DNA of 64,000 nt from Hordeum vulgare subsp. vulgare. Taxonomy: Eukaryota; Streptophyta; Magnoliopsida; Poales; Poaceae. Below are positions 9,661 through 20,310 of the stretch, in pieces. The notes under the pieces were generated by a model. That model did not search any database and had not been told where the DNA came from. It was given only the letters and a program-made list of their open reading frames with translations. The DNA lies in assembly GCF_904849725.1 (NCBI RefSeq), contig NC_058519.1:535254316-535318315 (forward strand), written 5' to 3'. Each line of letters opens with the position of its first letter. Position 1 is the first letter of the stretch. The translations under genes and the position numbers were made by a program.

Positions 9661-11630
9661 GCAGTGGCTGCAGCGCTCCCGTATAACCCCGATTATGATT
9701 TTGGATTTCGCCAGGACCATCCTTGGGAGTAGACCAAGTTAGGCCAAAAGCCTAAGCTTGGGGGAGTACGTGTTCTCACCGTCTTTACATTCTTGCTTAT
9801 GCTTTCACTTTGTTAGCCGGTGTTCACACTTTGCCACTGTATCATCCATGTTAGTTTATTTTCTTTTTCTCGTTTTCTTTTCGTGTGTCTGTCTAGTTTG
9901 AAAAAACCAAAAAGATTTTCTTTTTCTTCTTTTGCTTGTTGGGAGCTTTCCCCTGTAAATAGTTTTCTTTTTCTCTGGGTCAAGGTAGAAGATATTGGTT
10001 TCAATGTTTAGTGGCTCTTGCATGCATACCTATTTAGCTTTCATAGAGCCATATTACTTTGTCTTCTCCTTTGTGTTTGCGTGCAGATTCCAGCTTTAGT
10101 CTTATGCACGAGCACTCTTATTATTGTTCAGATTGTTCGATCGTGCAAGTGAAAGGCAATAATGACGATATATGATGAAGTGACCGAGCTTGGAAAAGCT
10201 GGTATGAACTCAATCTATTTTGTTTTTGTAAATATGACTAGCTCATCAGGCCTGATTCAGCTTTGTTGTGAGCGAAATATGTTTGCAATGACAACTTAGA
10301 GATCATAGTGCTGATGCCATGCTTATTTAGCTAGGAGCTTATAATGGTTTGTCTTGGTTGCCAACATGAATGGATGGTATCCTTCTTTGAATGTTTCAAG
10401 TGGCTTGACTTGGCGCATGTTCACGCATGTAGTTGAAAAAAAATCAACATAGCCTCTATGATGTTCATGTTCTTGGTAATTTATGTCCTACTCATGCTTG
10501 CACTCAATGTTAGTTAATCTCAATGCATTTTGATGACTGTTGTCGCTCTCTAGTTGCTCGCTTCCCAATCTTTTGCTAGCCTTCACTTGTACTAAGCGGG
10601 AATACTGCTTTTGCATCCACTTCCATAAACCCAAAGTTGTTCCATATGAGTCCACCATACCTACCTATGTGCGGTATGTACCTGCCGTTCCAAGTAAATT
10701 TGCATGTGCCACTCTCTAGAAATAATCTGTTTTGCATGCCAGAACCGCTCATGTGGTGACAGGGGGCTATTGGTATCTTCCATGCTAGGCGTGTTATCCT
10801 CGATATGTGTTATTCACTATCATTCACGAGAAAGGGGCCGATAATTGGAATTCCCAGTTACATAATCAAATCGGAAAGATAATTGCAAACAAAACTCCCC
10901 TAGGATTGATGTTGGTATGGACGGTACCCGAGGATTCGGCTAGTCGTGGAGTGTGATTGATTGGTGGTGGGGGAGTCAAAACTTTACTTTTCTGTTTGGG
11001 AACCGCCTATAACATGTGTAGCATGGAAGATGTTGAGAACTCTTGGTCATTGCGTTGACAATGAAAGCATGCCACCCAAAATTATTATCTCTGTTTTCAA
11101 AGCTTGATCTCTCGCACCTCTACAAATCAATGCTTCCCTCTGCGAAGGGCCTGTCTATTTATGTTCTTGTTGAGTCATCCTCCTATTACAAAAGCACCAA
11201 TTAGAGAGCACCTCTGTCATTTTTATGCTTTGCTTATAACTGTGTTGAGTATGACTATGACTGGATCTTCATTGCCTTGAATTACAATGTTTAGTCAGCC
11301 CTTGGTCTTTGAAGGTGCTATGCATTTATGTTTTGTGGTCTCAAAAAGAGCTAGCGAGATACCATCTATTCGTACTTCTTCATGTTCTTTTGATTGAAGT
11401 GTTGACACTTGAGGCTTATTATTATTTGCTCGCTAGTTGATTATGCCATTGATATGAGTTTACCGTGAGACTTAGATGTCATTTGCTTATGTGGTTTGCT
11501 TGTGATCTTGCTGAAATTCTGGTTATGAGTTAGACATAGTTGCGACAACAAGATCAAATAGAGTTCATCAAAGTTTTTATTTTGTCTCTCTCAGTTTGTC
11601 AACTGAGTTGCTTGAGGACAAGCAAGGCTT
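9661..11630 (+). other. Long untranslated 3' region of the Athila-like element
   Basis: Two kilobases without a credible ORF. It opens with a polypurine-tract-like copy TAAGCTTGGGGGAGT (9753-9767) and closes with GAGGACAAGCAAGGCTTTAA just before the true polypurine tract. Such long non-coding 3' regions are usual in Athila-like Triticeae elements. Confidence 0.6.
9753..9767 (+). promoter_or_regulatory. Second, internal polypurine-tract-like site
   Basis: TAAGCTTGGGGGAGT, identical to the 15 bases that precede the 3' LTR at 11631-11645. It lies about 90 bp after the ATHILA-type ORF stop. It could act as an additional plus-strand primer or mark an old LTR boundary. Confidence 0.5.
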
Positions 11631-11645
11631 TAAGCTTGGGGGAGT
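11631..11645 (+). promoter_or_regulatory. Polypurine tract of the left Athila-like copy
   Basis: TAAGCTTGGGGGAGT lies directly against the LTR start TGATACATC at 11646. This is the expected site for plus-strand priming. Confidence 0.8.
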
Positions 11646-13066
11646 TGATACATCTCCAACGTATGTACTTTTCCTAACTCTTTTGCCCTTTTTTGGTCTC
11701 TAATTTGCATGATTTGAATGGAACTAACCCAGACTGACGTTGTTTTCAGCAGAATTGCCATGGTGTTGTTTTTGTGCAGAAATAAAAGTTCTCGGAACGT
11801 CCTAAAATTTACGGAGATTTTTTCCGGAATAAAAGAAACATACCTGCGCAAAGGTCCACCGGAGGGGGCGTGCGAGTGGGCCACAAGCCCACAGGCCGCG
11901 GCCACCCCCTATGGCCGCGCCGTGCAGGCTTGTGGAGCCCACGTGGCACCATCGCCCCCAATCTCAGCTCTATACCTTCCGTTTCGCCTGGAAAAAAATC
12001 AGAGAGAAGGTTTCATCGCGTTTTGTCATACAGAGGCGCCGCCACATCCTGTTCTTCATCTGGAGGGCAGATCTGGAGTCCGTTTCGGGCTCCGGAGAGG
12101 GGAAATCGTCGCCATCGTCATCATCAACCTTTCTCCATCGACGATTCCATGATGCTCTTCATCGTTCGTGAGTAATCTCATCGTAGGCTTGTTGGACGGT
12201 GATGAGTTGGATGAGATCTATCATGTAATCGAGTTAGTTCTTGACGGGGATTGATCCCTAGTATCCACTATGTTGTAGATTGATGTTGCTACTACTTGGC
12301 TATGCTTAATGCTTGTCACTAGGGCCCGAGTGCGATGATTTCAGATCTGAACTATTATGTTGTCGCCAATATATGTGTGTTGTAGATCCTATCTTGCAAT
12401 TTGTAGTCACCTACTATGTGTTATGACCTGGCAACCCCGGAGTGACAATAGCCGGAACCACTCCCAGAGATGACCATAGTATGAGAAGTTCATGTATTCA
12501 TCGCGTGTTAATGCGTTGGTCCGGTTCTTTATTAAAAGGAGAACCTTAATATCCCGTAGTTTCCATTAGGACTCCGCTGCCACAGGAGGGATGGACAATA
12601 GATGTCATGCAAGTTCTTTTCCCTAAGCACGTATGACTACATACGGAATACATGCCTACATTAGATTGACGAACGGGAGCTAGTTACTTATCTCTCTGTG
12701 TTATAGCTGTTACATGATGAATCACATCCGTCATACTCATCCATCACCGATCCACTGCCTACGAGTCTTTTACTACTGGTTCTCACTACGTTACTTTGTC
12801 TAGGCTTGTCCCTTGCTACAATAGGGATTGGGCCACTTTGCTGCTGCTGTCACTACTGCTGTTACTTGTTACTTTGCTGCTGCTGCTACTGCTGTTCCTT
12901 GCTAGTTCTCTATTACTTGTTGCAAGACTTTTCTGGAGCTGTAGCCGGGGAAGCATTCTTCTCAAGAATAATCCCCCGTCAACGTGCTTTTTACTGGCGC
13001 CATTGATACAACAGTTAGGAACAGTCTGCCATCAACAGATCGTTTTCTGGCACCGTTGCTATCATA

Positions 13067-13084
13067 CACTACAAGGAATATGCT
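13067..13084 (+). repeat. CACTA-2 left terminal inverted repeat
   Basis: CACTACAAGGAATATGCT. It pairs with 20033-20050 with one mismatch (G versus A at position 10) and is preceded by target-site copy ATA. Confidence 0.93.
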
Positions 13085-13099
13085 AGTACACGACGCTAT

Positions 13100-13290
13100 T
13101 TTTTCGTCGCTACATCGTCACGGTTTTTCATTTACGACGATCGCACGACGAAAAACCAAGCGTCGAAAACGGAGCGTCAGAAATGAACAGCAACGACGTT
13201 TTAGTCAAAATCGTTGTAACTTTACGACGATTCCTGGATTGTCGTAACCTTTACGACGATCCTAAATCATCGCTGACAATCAAACCCAGT
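13100..13290. repeat. CACTA-2 left subterminal repeats
   Basis: Repeated TTACGACGAT and its complement ATCGTCGTAA, separated by 10-40 bases (for example around 13132, 13223 and 13251). Clusters like this are the usual binding sites for CACTA transposase. The same motif crowds the right end. Confidence 0.75.
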
Positions 13291-13499
13291 CCTACGTGGA
13301 AAAATTACAACGAAATCAAAACGTCATGGCTGAAATCAGCCCAACCCATTTCAATTGATCACATGGGCTCATTTTATTTTTTTTGGGCATTTCTTATTGG
13401 GCTTATTTTGGGCCTTGGCCTACTTTCAGCCACTTTTACTTTTTCTTTTTCGAATTTTTTTGGGCCGTGGCCTTTTACTGCCCAAATACATTTGATCTA

Positions 13500-15590
13500 G
13501 TTTCAGTTTTGGCCTTTTTTTAATTTTTGAATTCAGCAACTTTTTTTCAAGAACTTAGTTTCATTTCTATTTATTGGGCCTTTTCAACCAATTATTTGTC
13601 CAATATTAAATGCAGCACTATTTCATATTCAAATTAAGAAAACTCCAAGTTGAATTAAAATCATCCATCATATAACATCACATAATACATCTCCCAGGTT
13701 TACATAACACAATAACTCATCTGGTTCACAGTTGACAATCAGATACGAGTTTTCACAACTGAAGCATCAAGCGAGAAGAATCTCAAAAGAAAATACAGAA
13801 ATTAGCACTCGCTGTGAAGAAGTCATCCTGCTCTTGCTTCCCCACTCCTAGTTTTGCATCCCTGATACCAACTTTTATGGGCTCTAGTATACGTGCATCC
13901 AAACAAAGTAATGTATTGTTGAGGCGCAGGAACTAGATGGCAATGCTAAATTGTAAAACGTCTTTCGAAGAATAAAATATCATCTAAAGTGAAACTGTAG
14001 CATAAGTTTAAACAAAATATGAGGCAGAAATAAAAGAAAATGTTCAGATCTTCAGTAATATGAAGTAACAGATATACTCTCGTTACCAAAGTTGGCGAGA
14101 AAACTGCTGCAGATTAATCTTCTCTGGGTTTTTTTAGAGTAGAATAAATCTACATTAATTAATTTTAGAGTAGAATAAAGCTACAATATGCGTATACATC
14201 AGCACTACACCCATTAATTTGTAAGCATTGTGTGCTATTGGATTGATAGCCATTATTAGATTGATAGCCACTACAAATTAATTTGTACTACAAAAAAAAC
14301 TAGGCTCATACAGGACCTCCACGTGTAGGAACCACCCATCCATCATACGCGAACTAAAGGATTTTGTCATGCAAAACAATGTCTATCCAACACCAAGCAA
14401 ATTTATTTTAGGTAACAATAACAGTGAGTAGCTAGATGAGGTGCAAGCTAGCTGAAACACCATTCCTTAAGTACCAAAACTACTCCCTTGGATAATAAGT
14501 GACCACCAGGAACTACCGATACATATATTCAGCAAGTTTGCATCAGGTAGGCCAGTGTTAGCAAACATGGTAAGCAGAAAAACGAGCAAACTTAAAAACA
14601 AACAGTGGCATGATGATTATGAAAGGACTCTAACCTGCTAGTACATCTAATTATTTTACAGAAAAGCTTCCACTAGATTTCCTCGCGAGAGTGGCAGTGT
14701 GTACAGCAATGGTGCTGTAATCTAATTTCAGTTCCTGTTGAAAATGTACATATCATGCAGGCTATCATAATTACCTTTTTGCTATGATCCTACCAGGAAG
14801 CATGACTGGCCAATCAAAAGCACTAGTCCCAACAAAGAACTTTGTAGTGCGGATTGTTAGATAACTTAGCTGAAACCATTTATCATTCGTCGAATCATAG
14901 ACTTCATCTTGTTGCAGAAAAGACGCTTAAGCATGAAAGCTACCTACAAAGCTGCAAAGATATAGGCAGAACAATGAAATGAAATGTTTCGGTAACTAAC
15001 TTCGACCATGTTACATGATGAAAAATCCTTCAAGCTATTTAACTAGTTACTCAGCTATACATATCTACTCATACATCCTTTCAACACTTCCATTCACCTT
15101 GACACGACAATTTGCTGCTAGGCCGGGATATCAGCACACTAACCACACTCTAACCTGCTAGTGAACTTAGCACGTTTCCCCTTAGGACAACCAATAATGT
15201 CAGTTGCATTCACAGCTTATCACCAACTTCTTTGAACAATCGAACAAGAAAATAGCAACAATCATCAGCGGTGCACTAAATCGAATAGCATTGATGCTAA
15301 CTAGCTTGCCACAAGAGACTAACATACTGTCATTTGACCATAAATTTAAACACTACATTGGTAATGATCTTACAATCAAACACTACATCTGAGATAAATC
15401 CAGTCTTGCCTTCCTCATAGGGAGATTCACTACATTTCGGTTGGTGTGCTTAAAGCTCGAAATTTCAGGCTAGATTCGAACCAAAGTTATGCTGGGGAAA
15501 AAGATTCATTAAAATCCGGTGAATTCTGACCAGCATACTTGCCGAACAGTGGGGTCCTGATCAGAGAGCACCAGAATCTGGATTAAGCAC
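13500..15590. other. CACTA-2 left interior, no gene recognised
   Basis: AT-rich and without credible ORFs. Parts could be intron or 3' UTR belonging to the captured GH3 gene on the minus strand, but no coding similarity was seen. Confidence 0.4.
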
Positions 15591-15595
15591 CTAAC

Positions 15596-16542
15596 CGAAT
15601 GGAGGAAAGGGTAACCATGGGGGTGGTCTGCCGGTGGCTGGCCCTGCAGACCGGCGACGATGGTGGTGAAGGAGCGCACGATCTCTGGGTCCTCGCTGTA
15701 GCTCTCGTAGCATCTCCCCCACCTCGAATCCCTACATACCTATACATACATCACCCACCACCCGACATCAGTCCTTTTTCTTGCAGCTCAAGGGACAGCC
15801 GGCCGGAAGGTTTCTGAGTTTGATTCACGGCGACGCAGGGGGCGAAGGTCCAGTGCATGCCGGTGGCCCGAACATCGAGCGCCGTCGCCTCGCCGATCTT
15901 TCGGACAAGCTCCGGATCCCTGCATCAATTCAACGTAGTATGCATGTAGGCCTTGCCACTACTAAAATGTCAACATGGTCGATCGGGATGTAAATGTAAC
16001 GTGCCTGGAAGCTCCGAGGCCGACGTTGTGGGGGAAGATGGTGGCGCCGATGACGTTGTTGTGGCCGTGGACGGCATCGACGCCGTAGATGATGGGGACG
16101 GAGAGACGGGACGAGAGGGCGAGGCGCTGCATGCTGTCGACTATGCCGGCCCAGTCGGACGGCAAGGCGCCGTCGAAGGGCGGCCTGCCGCCGCCGTTGA
16201 GGAGGCTGCAGACGCCGAGCTCGGCGAGGGCGCGGGGCGACGCCACGGAGAGCTCGATCTGGGCCATCTGGCCTGCCTTCTCCTGCAGCGTCATGCGGCC
16301 GAGTAGGTCGCGCACGTACCGCTGGCGCACCACCTCCGGCGACTTCGCGCTTGGTATCGTGTCGAACTCCTCGTCCAGCTCCTCCCTGTCAGGCGCCTCC
16401 ACCATCGACGCGCGCACGCACGGGTGTGGCACCGGCGCACGCGGCCTGTGCTGGTACCTCCAGATGCCAACGGCCGCGACGTGAGCGTCGGCACGATGAG
16501 ATCCGGGTGCCACGCCAGGAGCACGAGCACGGCGTGCGCCAT
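15596..16542 (-). pseudogene. Captured 5' part of a family GH3 beta-glucosidase/exoglucanase gene
   Basis: Three exons on the minus strand match the N-terminal half of plant GH3 enzymes, secreted hydrolases of beta-linked cell-wall glucans. Exon A (about 16405 to 16005) encodes [20 protein letters not shown], then LLNGGG, then [20 protein letters not shown], which holds the substrate-binding Asp-Ala-Val-His motif. Exon B (15919 to about 15826) encodes [20 protein letters not shown]. Exon C (15731 to 15596) encodes [16 protein letters not shown] and [18 protein letters not shown]. The intron at 15920-16004 is retained and starts GC instead of GT. A hydrophobic start, [13 protein letters not shown] (16542 downward), suggests the signal peptide, out of frame with exon A. 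The catalytic nucleophile region and C-terminal domain are absent. Introns show capture of genomic DNA. It lies opposite in strand to the other cargo. Confidence 0.87.
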
Positions 16543-17038
16543 GGTCGTAGCCGTCGGGTTCCGCTGGTGGGTAAGGGAGGGCCATGGGGGAGGCCATGGG
16601 TAAGAGGAGGAGGACGGCGGCGATCTCGTGACGGCGTGGATCTGGAAGGGAGGTGGCGGCGCGGATCTGGAAGGGGGAGGGGTTTGTGGGGAAGGAGACT
16701 GGGAGAGCGAGGGGTTGGGTTGACCCCGTACACTGCTCGCTGACCGGTGGGCCGGGCTGGGATCTGTGGTGGATGTGGGGTGTGGATCTGTCCGCCACGT
16801 CATCGATCCACGAGAGTTCTATTTCTTCTAATTGGAAAGCTTCAAATAATTTGTCTTTCTTTAGACTATTACTTTTATCAAAATAAACAGGTTAAAAATT
16901 AGTAAAAAAATTCACAAATTTTCCACGCCTTCTAGAGACTATAAACCAATACCACACCAAATTTCATAAACATGAGAGCTTGTTTACATTTTCAAATAAT
17001 ATGAATGGCCATACCCGTCATTTTGACCGCATTTTGAG
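16543..17038. other. Boundary between captured blocks in CACTA-2
   Basis: The GC-rich 5' flank of the GH3 piece (to about 16810) passes into AT-rich transposon sequence. The text GGCCATACCCGTCATTTTGA (about 17008) resembles GGTCATACCCGTTGTTTTGA at about 17853, so it flanks the next cargo block on both sides. Confidence 0.45.
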
Positions 17039-17220
17039 ATGGTCATTTTGATCGTAATCGCGCCGGTCAAGCCGCCTCCGGTTGTCGCGCCCGTGTCCGC
17101 ATCGCCGCCCGTCGTGACGCCTCCTCCCGTGTCACCACCGCCCGTGAAGGCGCATCCTCCCGTGACGCCGCCACCGGTCACCGCGCCTCCGCACGCGACG
17201 CCGCCACCGTTATTTTTTGT
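17039..17220 (+). pseudogene. Captured proline-rich protein fragment
   Basis: An open stretch of about 60 codons rich in PPV motifs (APVKPPPVVAPVSASPPVV, PPPVSPPPVKAHPPVTPPPV), typical of hydroxyproline-rich cell-wall proteins or of the linker of hybrid proline-rich proteins. No signal peptide or cysteine domain remains. It is GC-rich and abruptly bounded by AT-rich DNA, in line with capture. The parent gene is not identifiable from this fragment alone. Confidence 0.5.
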
Positions 17221-17279
17221 TAGAGAAGAGCGGCAGCAACTAATGGCGATCGAATGAACGTTTCTGAATTTGTTCTTGG

Positions 17280-17370
17280 TGCAGAGCGAGAGCGGCCGGC
17301 AGTATGGGCGCTGGGGGATCGTCGTGCAGACCGCCGCCGTGGTTCCTTTTCCACTGGAGCTGATGTACGT
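17280..17370 (+). pseudogene. Exon-like block of unknown origin in CACTA-2
   Basis: An acceptor-like TTGGTGCAG precedes an open block reading SESGRQYGRWGIVVQTAAVV, followed by a GTACGTAC donor-like site near 17364. GC-rich against AT-rich surroundings. I do not recognise the protein. It may belong to the same captured gene as the P450 exon downstream or to a separate one. Confidence 0.35.
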
Positions 17371-17495
17371 ACATACATATCCCTGGTTATTTGCGAGTTT
17401 CTTTGCTTTGTCTGTGATTACTCTCCTTTTGCACGTACATCATCCATGGTGGTGCAAATTTGAGTTTATGTGCTGATGCATTACTTTTATGTCCA

Positions 17496-17735
17496 GGTTC
17501 TGGCCTACAAAAGCCAACCGAAGGATGAGATAGATTGCTGCCGAGATCGAGAGCATCCTCAAGGGCATCATCGCGAAAAGATAGAGCGCCTTGAGGGCCG
17601 GCCAAGCCACAAGCGACGATCTCCTCAGACTGCTGTTGGAGTCCAACATGGCACACAACAGGGAGGGCGGCAACTCCAAGGCATGACAAGGCACGATCTC
17701 CTCGGTTCATGTTGTGGGCACGACTATGGATGGAT
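17496..17735 (+). pseudogene. Captured exon of a CYP72-like cytochrome P450
   Basis: After an acceptor-like TTATGTCCAG, the frame reads FWPTKANRRM, then IAAEIESILKGIIAKR, then ATSDDLLRLLLESNMAHN. This order (W-x-PTK-x-NRRM, then an E-I/V-x-S-L-x-G-I-I-x-KR helix, then DDLL-x-LLLESN) is characteristic of the CYP72 clan between the F and H helices. In-frame stops occur near 17529 and 17581, and TGA ends it at about 17684. The oxygen-binding helix, ExxR and heme-binding cysteine motifs are missing, so no enzyme can result. CYP72 enzymes oxidise terpenoids and hormones in the ER. It shares CACTA-2 with a GH3 piece on the other strand. Confidence 0.8.
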
Positions 17736-17759
17736 GTAAATTCTTTGAAAAATCAAACA

Positions 17760-18837
17760 ACAATTATATATGAAGCATAAGCATCTTCTTGTAACTTGAC
17801 ATGTAAAACCTATGCCATATTTTGTAAAATACTATGCCATATTCAATGAACGGTCATACCCGTTGTTTTGACTGCGTTTTGAAATGACCATGAAAAATTC
17901 AAAACAAATTCAAAAAAATGGAAAACCATTGCATTGTGTCATTATATGTGACAAAGTTACCAGGAAAAATAATAAACTAGTAATACGACAATTATTTTAA
18001 ATAAGTGTTCTTAGAAATGGGCTATCATGTGTGAAGATTCATGGCTTTCAAGCCAAATGATCAATCTTATGGCCACATTCATGACATAGTTTGTTGAAAT
18101 GATATAATATTATGCACAAGGGTGCATATTGGAATGACAAACAATGTTGATTAAGGAAGTTTTCATTTTCCTTGTATGAAAAATTCATTTTCCATTTTTC
18201 AAGTGACCAAAATGAGTTTTTTTGTGAAGGATCTACCATATGTTTGTTTCAAAATTGGATCAAATCATTTTTATAAATACTAGTCCATATTTAATGTACA
18301 ATTGACAAAATGGTTGGGTGTTAAAAGATTTTATCCATCTCTCGTGAAAAAGACAAATTTATGTCGATTCAGCTGGAAGCGGGTTAAATTTGAACTGCAG
18401 CTGCATTATAGTTTGCTCTTTATTTTTCGCAAAAATCATTTATAGGTATATAAGTATCTATTTAATCAGAAATAGATGGTGTGGTGCCTTGACGTCGAGG
18501 TTTGGATGGTGGTCGAGGGCCCCAACTCCAGAGCGCGTGAACTTGCATGCCAGTCGCATGGTCACCGCCTAACCGTTGCATTGCCATGCATTCTAGGTGG
18601 AATAGTCATGTCTGGTGGGTTGGAAAATCCCTCGATAGGTGTTAGCAAGAATAATACAATAGAATAATCTCATGAGGAGACTGAACTAAGCACAAACATG
18701 AATTAGCAGCCAAGTGTTTGATTAGCGGTGCGGGTAATTCACATAGACAATGGGCCTAAATTTTGGCAGAGGATGATCATCTACTAAGGAGACTCTCTTG
18801 GCAAATTTTTATCTCAAATGGATGAATCTAGGTGGCA
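17760..18837. other. CACTA-2 right arm, AT-rich sequence shared with CACTA-3
   Basis: No gene. The segment is the inverted counterpart of about 51840-52800 in CACTA-3 (for example 18390-18660 against 52030-52290), with only scattered differences. It defines the common backbone of both elements. Confidence 0.7.
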
Positions 18838-19790
18838 CTTGCTTTGCAAAGTAACACATTGTGCAGAAATATGGATGTTGAAGCTGGGATCAAATGGATG
18901 AATGAATTGAGCTGAAATTTGGTGTGTGATATTAATTTGGGCATGTGAAGGCACTGTATAAAAATTATACCATTTGGGCATGCCAAAGTGACACTTCCTT
19001 CACAATGTGCCAATCTGGACAGAAAATGGTAATTAAAACTGGGCTCACATAGATGATTGGATTGAGCTTAAATTTGGAGGAGGATGATAATTTGGGCACA
19101 TTAAGGTACTGTAAAAAATTCATAAAATTTGGATAAACAAAAATTGTACTTCCTTCACAATGCTCTCTACTGAACAGAATATTGGGAAAATATTGAGAGA
19201 AAGTGGCTGAATTAAATGAGCTAAAATTTGGTGCAGTGAGGTTATATGGTCAGTATCAACCCGTGGTAAATTTTTCATCAACTATAAAGCAATATAAAAC
19301 ATAGTTGCTTCACAAAATGAAAATATTACCATAAGCAAAGATTGGATGATGAGCTCACATGAATTGTTAGATGTGGCTAAAATTTTATGGAGAGCTACGT
19401 TTTGGGCACATAGATGATGTGGAAAAAATTCTACTCATCAGGATATTCCTATCTAGTACTTCCTTCACAAAGTTGTTAGCTGAACACAAACTTTGAAAAT
19501 TTGCTGAGAAAGATTTAGTTGGCAAATCGTTACGAAAGTTTTCATGAGGCAATGATTTGGATAGGAAAGAGTGCCCAAACAATATGAGGGTAATCAAAGA
19601 AATAGAAATAGCACTTCCTTCACAAAGTGCTATTCTGAACAGAATAGGAAAATGAATATTTTTGAATTATTTTTGAACTATGGAAGGGAGGGTTTTCACA
19701 TATTTGAGAAATATATAGTCCAAAGTATTTATGAGAATTTTTCGAGAATTTTCGGAATGATAGAATAGTATGTTGCTTCACAAACTAGGA
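18838..19790. repeat. 155-bp tandem repeat array in CACTA-2
   Basis: The landmark CTTCCTTCACAA or a close variant begins at 18838, 18994, 19149, 19304, 19459, 19614 and 19772. The steps are 156, 155, 155, 155, 155 and 158 bases. Other landmarks keep phase: CTGAACAGAA or CTGGACAGAA soon after, and a GAGCT(A/G)AAATTTGG box mid-unit. At least six units, strongly diverged in sequence but hardly in length. The same array in inverted orientation lies at 50885-51840. Confidence 0.88.
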
Positions 19791-19829
19791 TCGGGTGGGA
19801 TAGAATGGACCCACGAGTGACATGTCAAC

Positions 19830-20000
19830 ATAGTTAGAACATGTTACGACATTTTTACAATCGTCGTAAAAGTTATGACGATCTCATCTTATGCGGTTAC
19901 GACGTTTTGACTCACATCGTCGTAATTTATATGTAGATTTGATCCCCTCAAACGGTTTACGACGATCTCGGATGAAATCGTCATAGATTTATGACGAATT
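19830..20000. repeat. CACTA-2 right subterminal repeats
   Basis: Clustered TTACGAC / GTCGTAA motifs (about 19848, 19872, 19907, 19928, 19958), mirror images of the left subterminal cluster at 13100-13290. Confidence 0.75.
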
Positions 20001-20032
20001 CGTCAACGACATTTTAAAAAACATCACATATG

Positions 20033-20050
20033 AGCATATTTCTTGTAGTG
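20033..20050 (-). repeat. CACTA-2 right terminal inverted repeat
   Basis: AGCATATTTCTTGTAGTG, followed by target-site copy ATA (20051-20053). Confidence 0.93.
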
Positions 20051-20242
20051 ATACTACTTTGCTACTGATACTTTGCTTGGAGACACTAATATTTCATGTG
20101 TGGTTGAATCTGACATACTGAGCTGCTAATACTCGAGAATATTCTTTCGCTTCCCTTGTGTGAACCAACAAATTTGGGTTGAGTACTCTACCCTCGAAAA
20201 CTGTTGTGATCCCTTACGCTTGTGGGCCATCAAGGCTTTTTC

Positions 20243-20260
20243 TAGCGCCGTTGCCGGGGA
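20243..20260 (+). promoter_or_regulatory. Primer-binding site, tRNA-Asp type
   Basis: TAGCGCCGTTGCCGGGGA, 17 of 18 bases complementary to the 3' end of plant tRNA-Asp(GTC). It starts ten bases after the LTR end at 20232. The same spacing occurs in the element at 40245-47055. Confidence 0.85.
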
Positions 20261-20310
20261 GGCACAACTATATTCTCTGAGTCACTTGGAATTGACGTCT
20301 GCTGATCACT

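Larger units (their letters stand above)
13067..20050. mobile_element. CACTA-2: non-autonomous CACTA element carrying captured gene pieces
   Basis: Left end CACTACAAGGAATATGCT (13067-13084), right end AGCATATTTCTTGTAGTG (20033-20050): 18-bp inverted ends with one mismatch. The target-site copies are ATA on both sides (13064-13066, 20051-20053), inside the LTR. Subterminal regions contain many TTACGACGAT motifs. There is no transposase. The interior contains GH3 glucosidase-like exons (minus strand, 15596-16542), a proline-rich segment (17039-17220), a CYP72-like segment (17496-17735) and a 155-bp tandem array (18838-19790). It is a close sister of CACTA-3 (50745-58583), which carries different cargo between nearly the same ends. 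Confidence 0.93.
11646..20232 (+). repeat. Shared LTR of the Athila-like tandem, split by CACTA-2
   Basis: Starts TGATACATCTCCAACGTATG right after the polypurine tract and ends TGTGGGCCATCA ten bases before a tRNA-Asp-type primer site. Without CACTA-2 (13067-20050) and one target-site copy it is about 1.6 kb. Inside are the inverted module CCACAAGCC/GGCTTGTGG (11881-11935) and a CTG/CTA-rich stretch (about 12838-12905) that gives spurious leucine- and cysteine-rich frames. Since it joins internal sequence on both sides it is at once a 3' and a 5' LTR. Confidence 0.85.

Noticed and set aside
9813..10011. Short open frames on both strands after the ATHILA-type ORF
   Set aside because: Products of T/C-rich low-complexity DNA in the long untranslated region, without conservation evidence.
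12796..13086. Leucine- and cysteine-rich frames
   Set aside because: Produced by a CTG/CTA-rich stretch in the LTR. They end at the CACTA-2 insertion and are not conserved.
15953..16743. Several overlapping open frames of 110-130 codons on both strands
   Set aside because: They are shadows of the GC-rich GH3 exon A and its 5' flank. Only the minus-strand frame matches a known protein.
18838..19790. CRISPR-like array
   Set aside because: Regular spacing, but units are contiguous 155-bp diverged repeats without unique spacers, inside a eukaryotic transposon.
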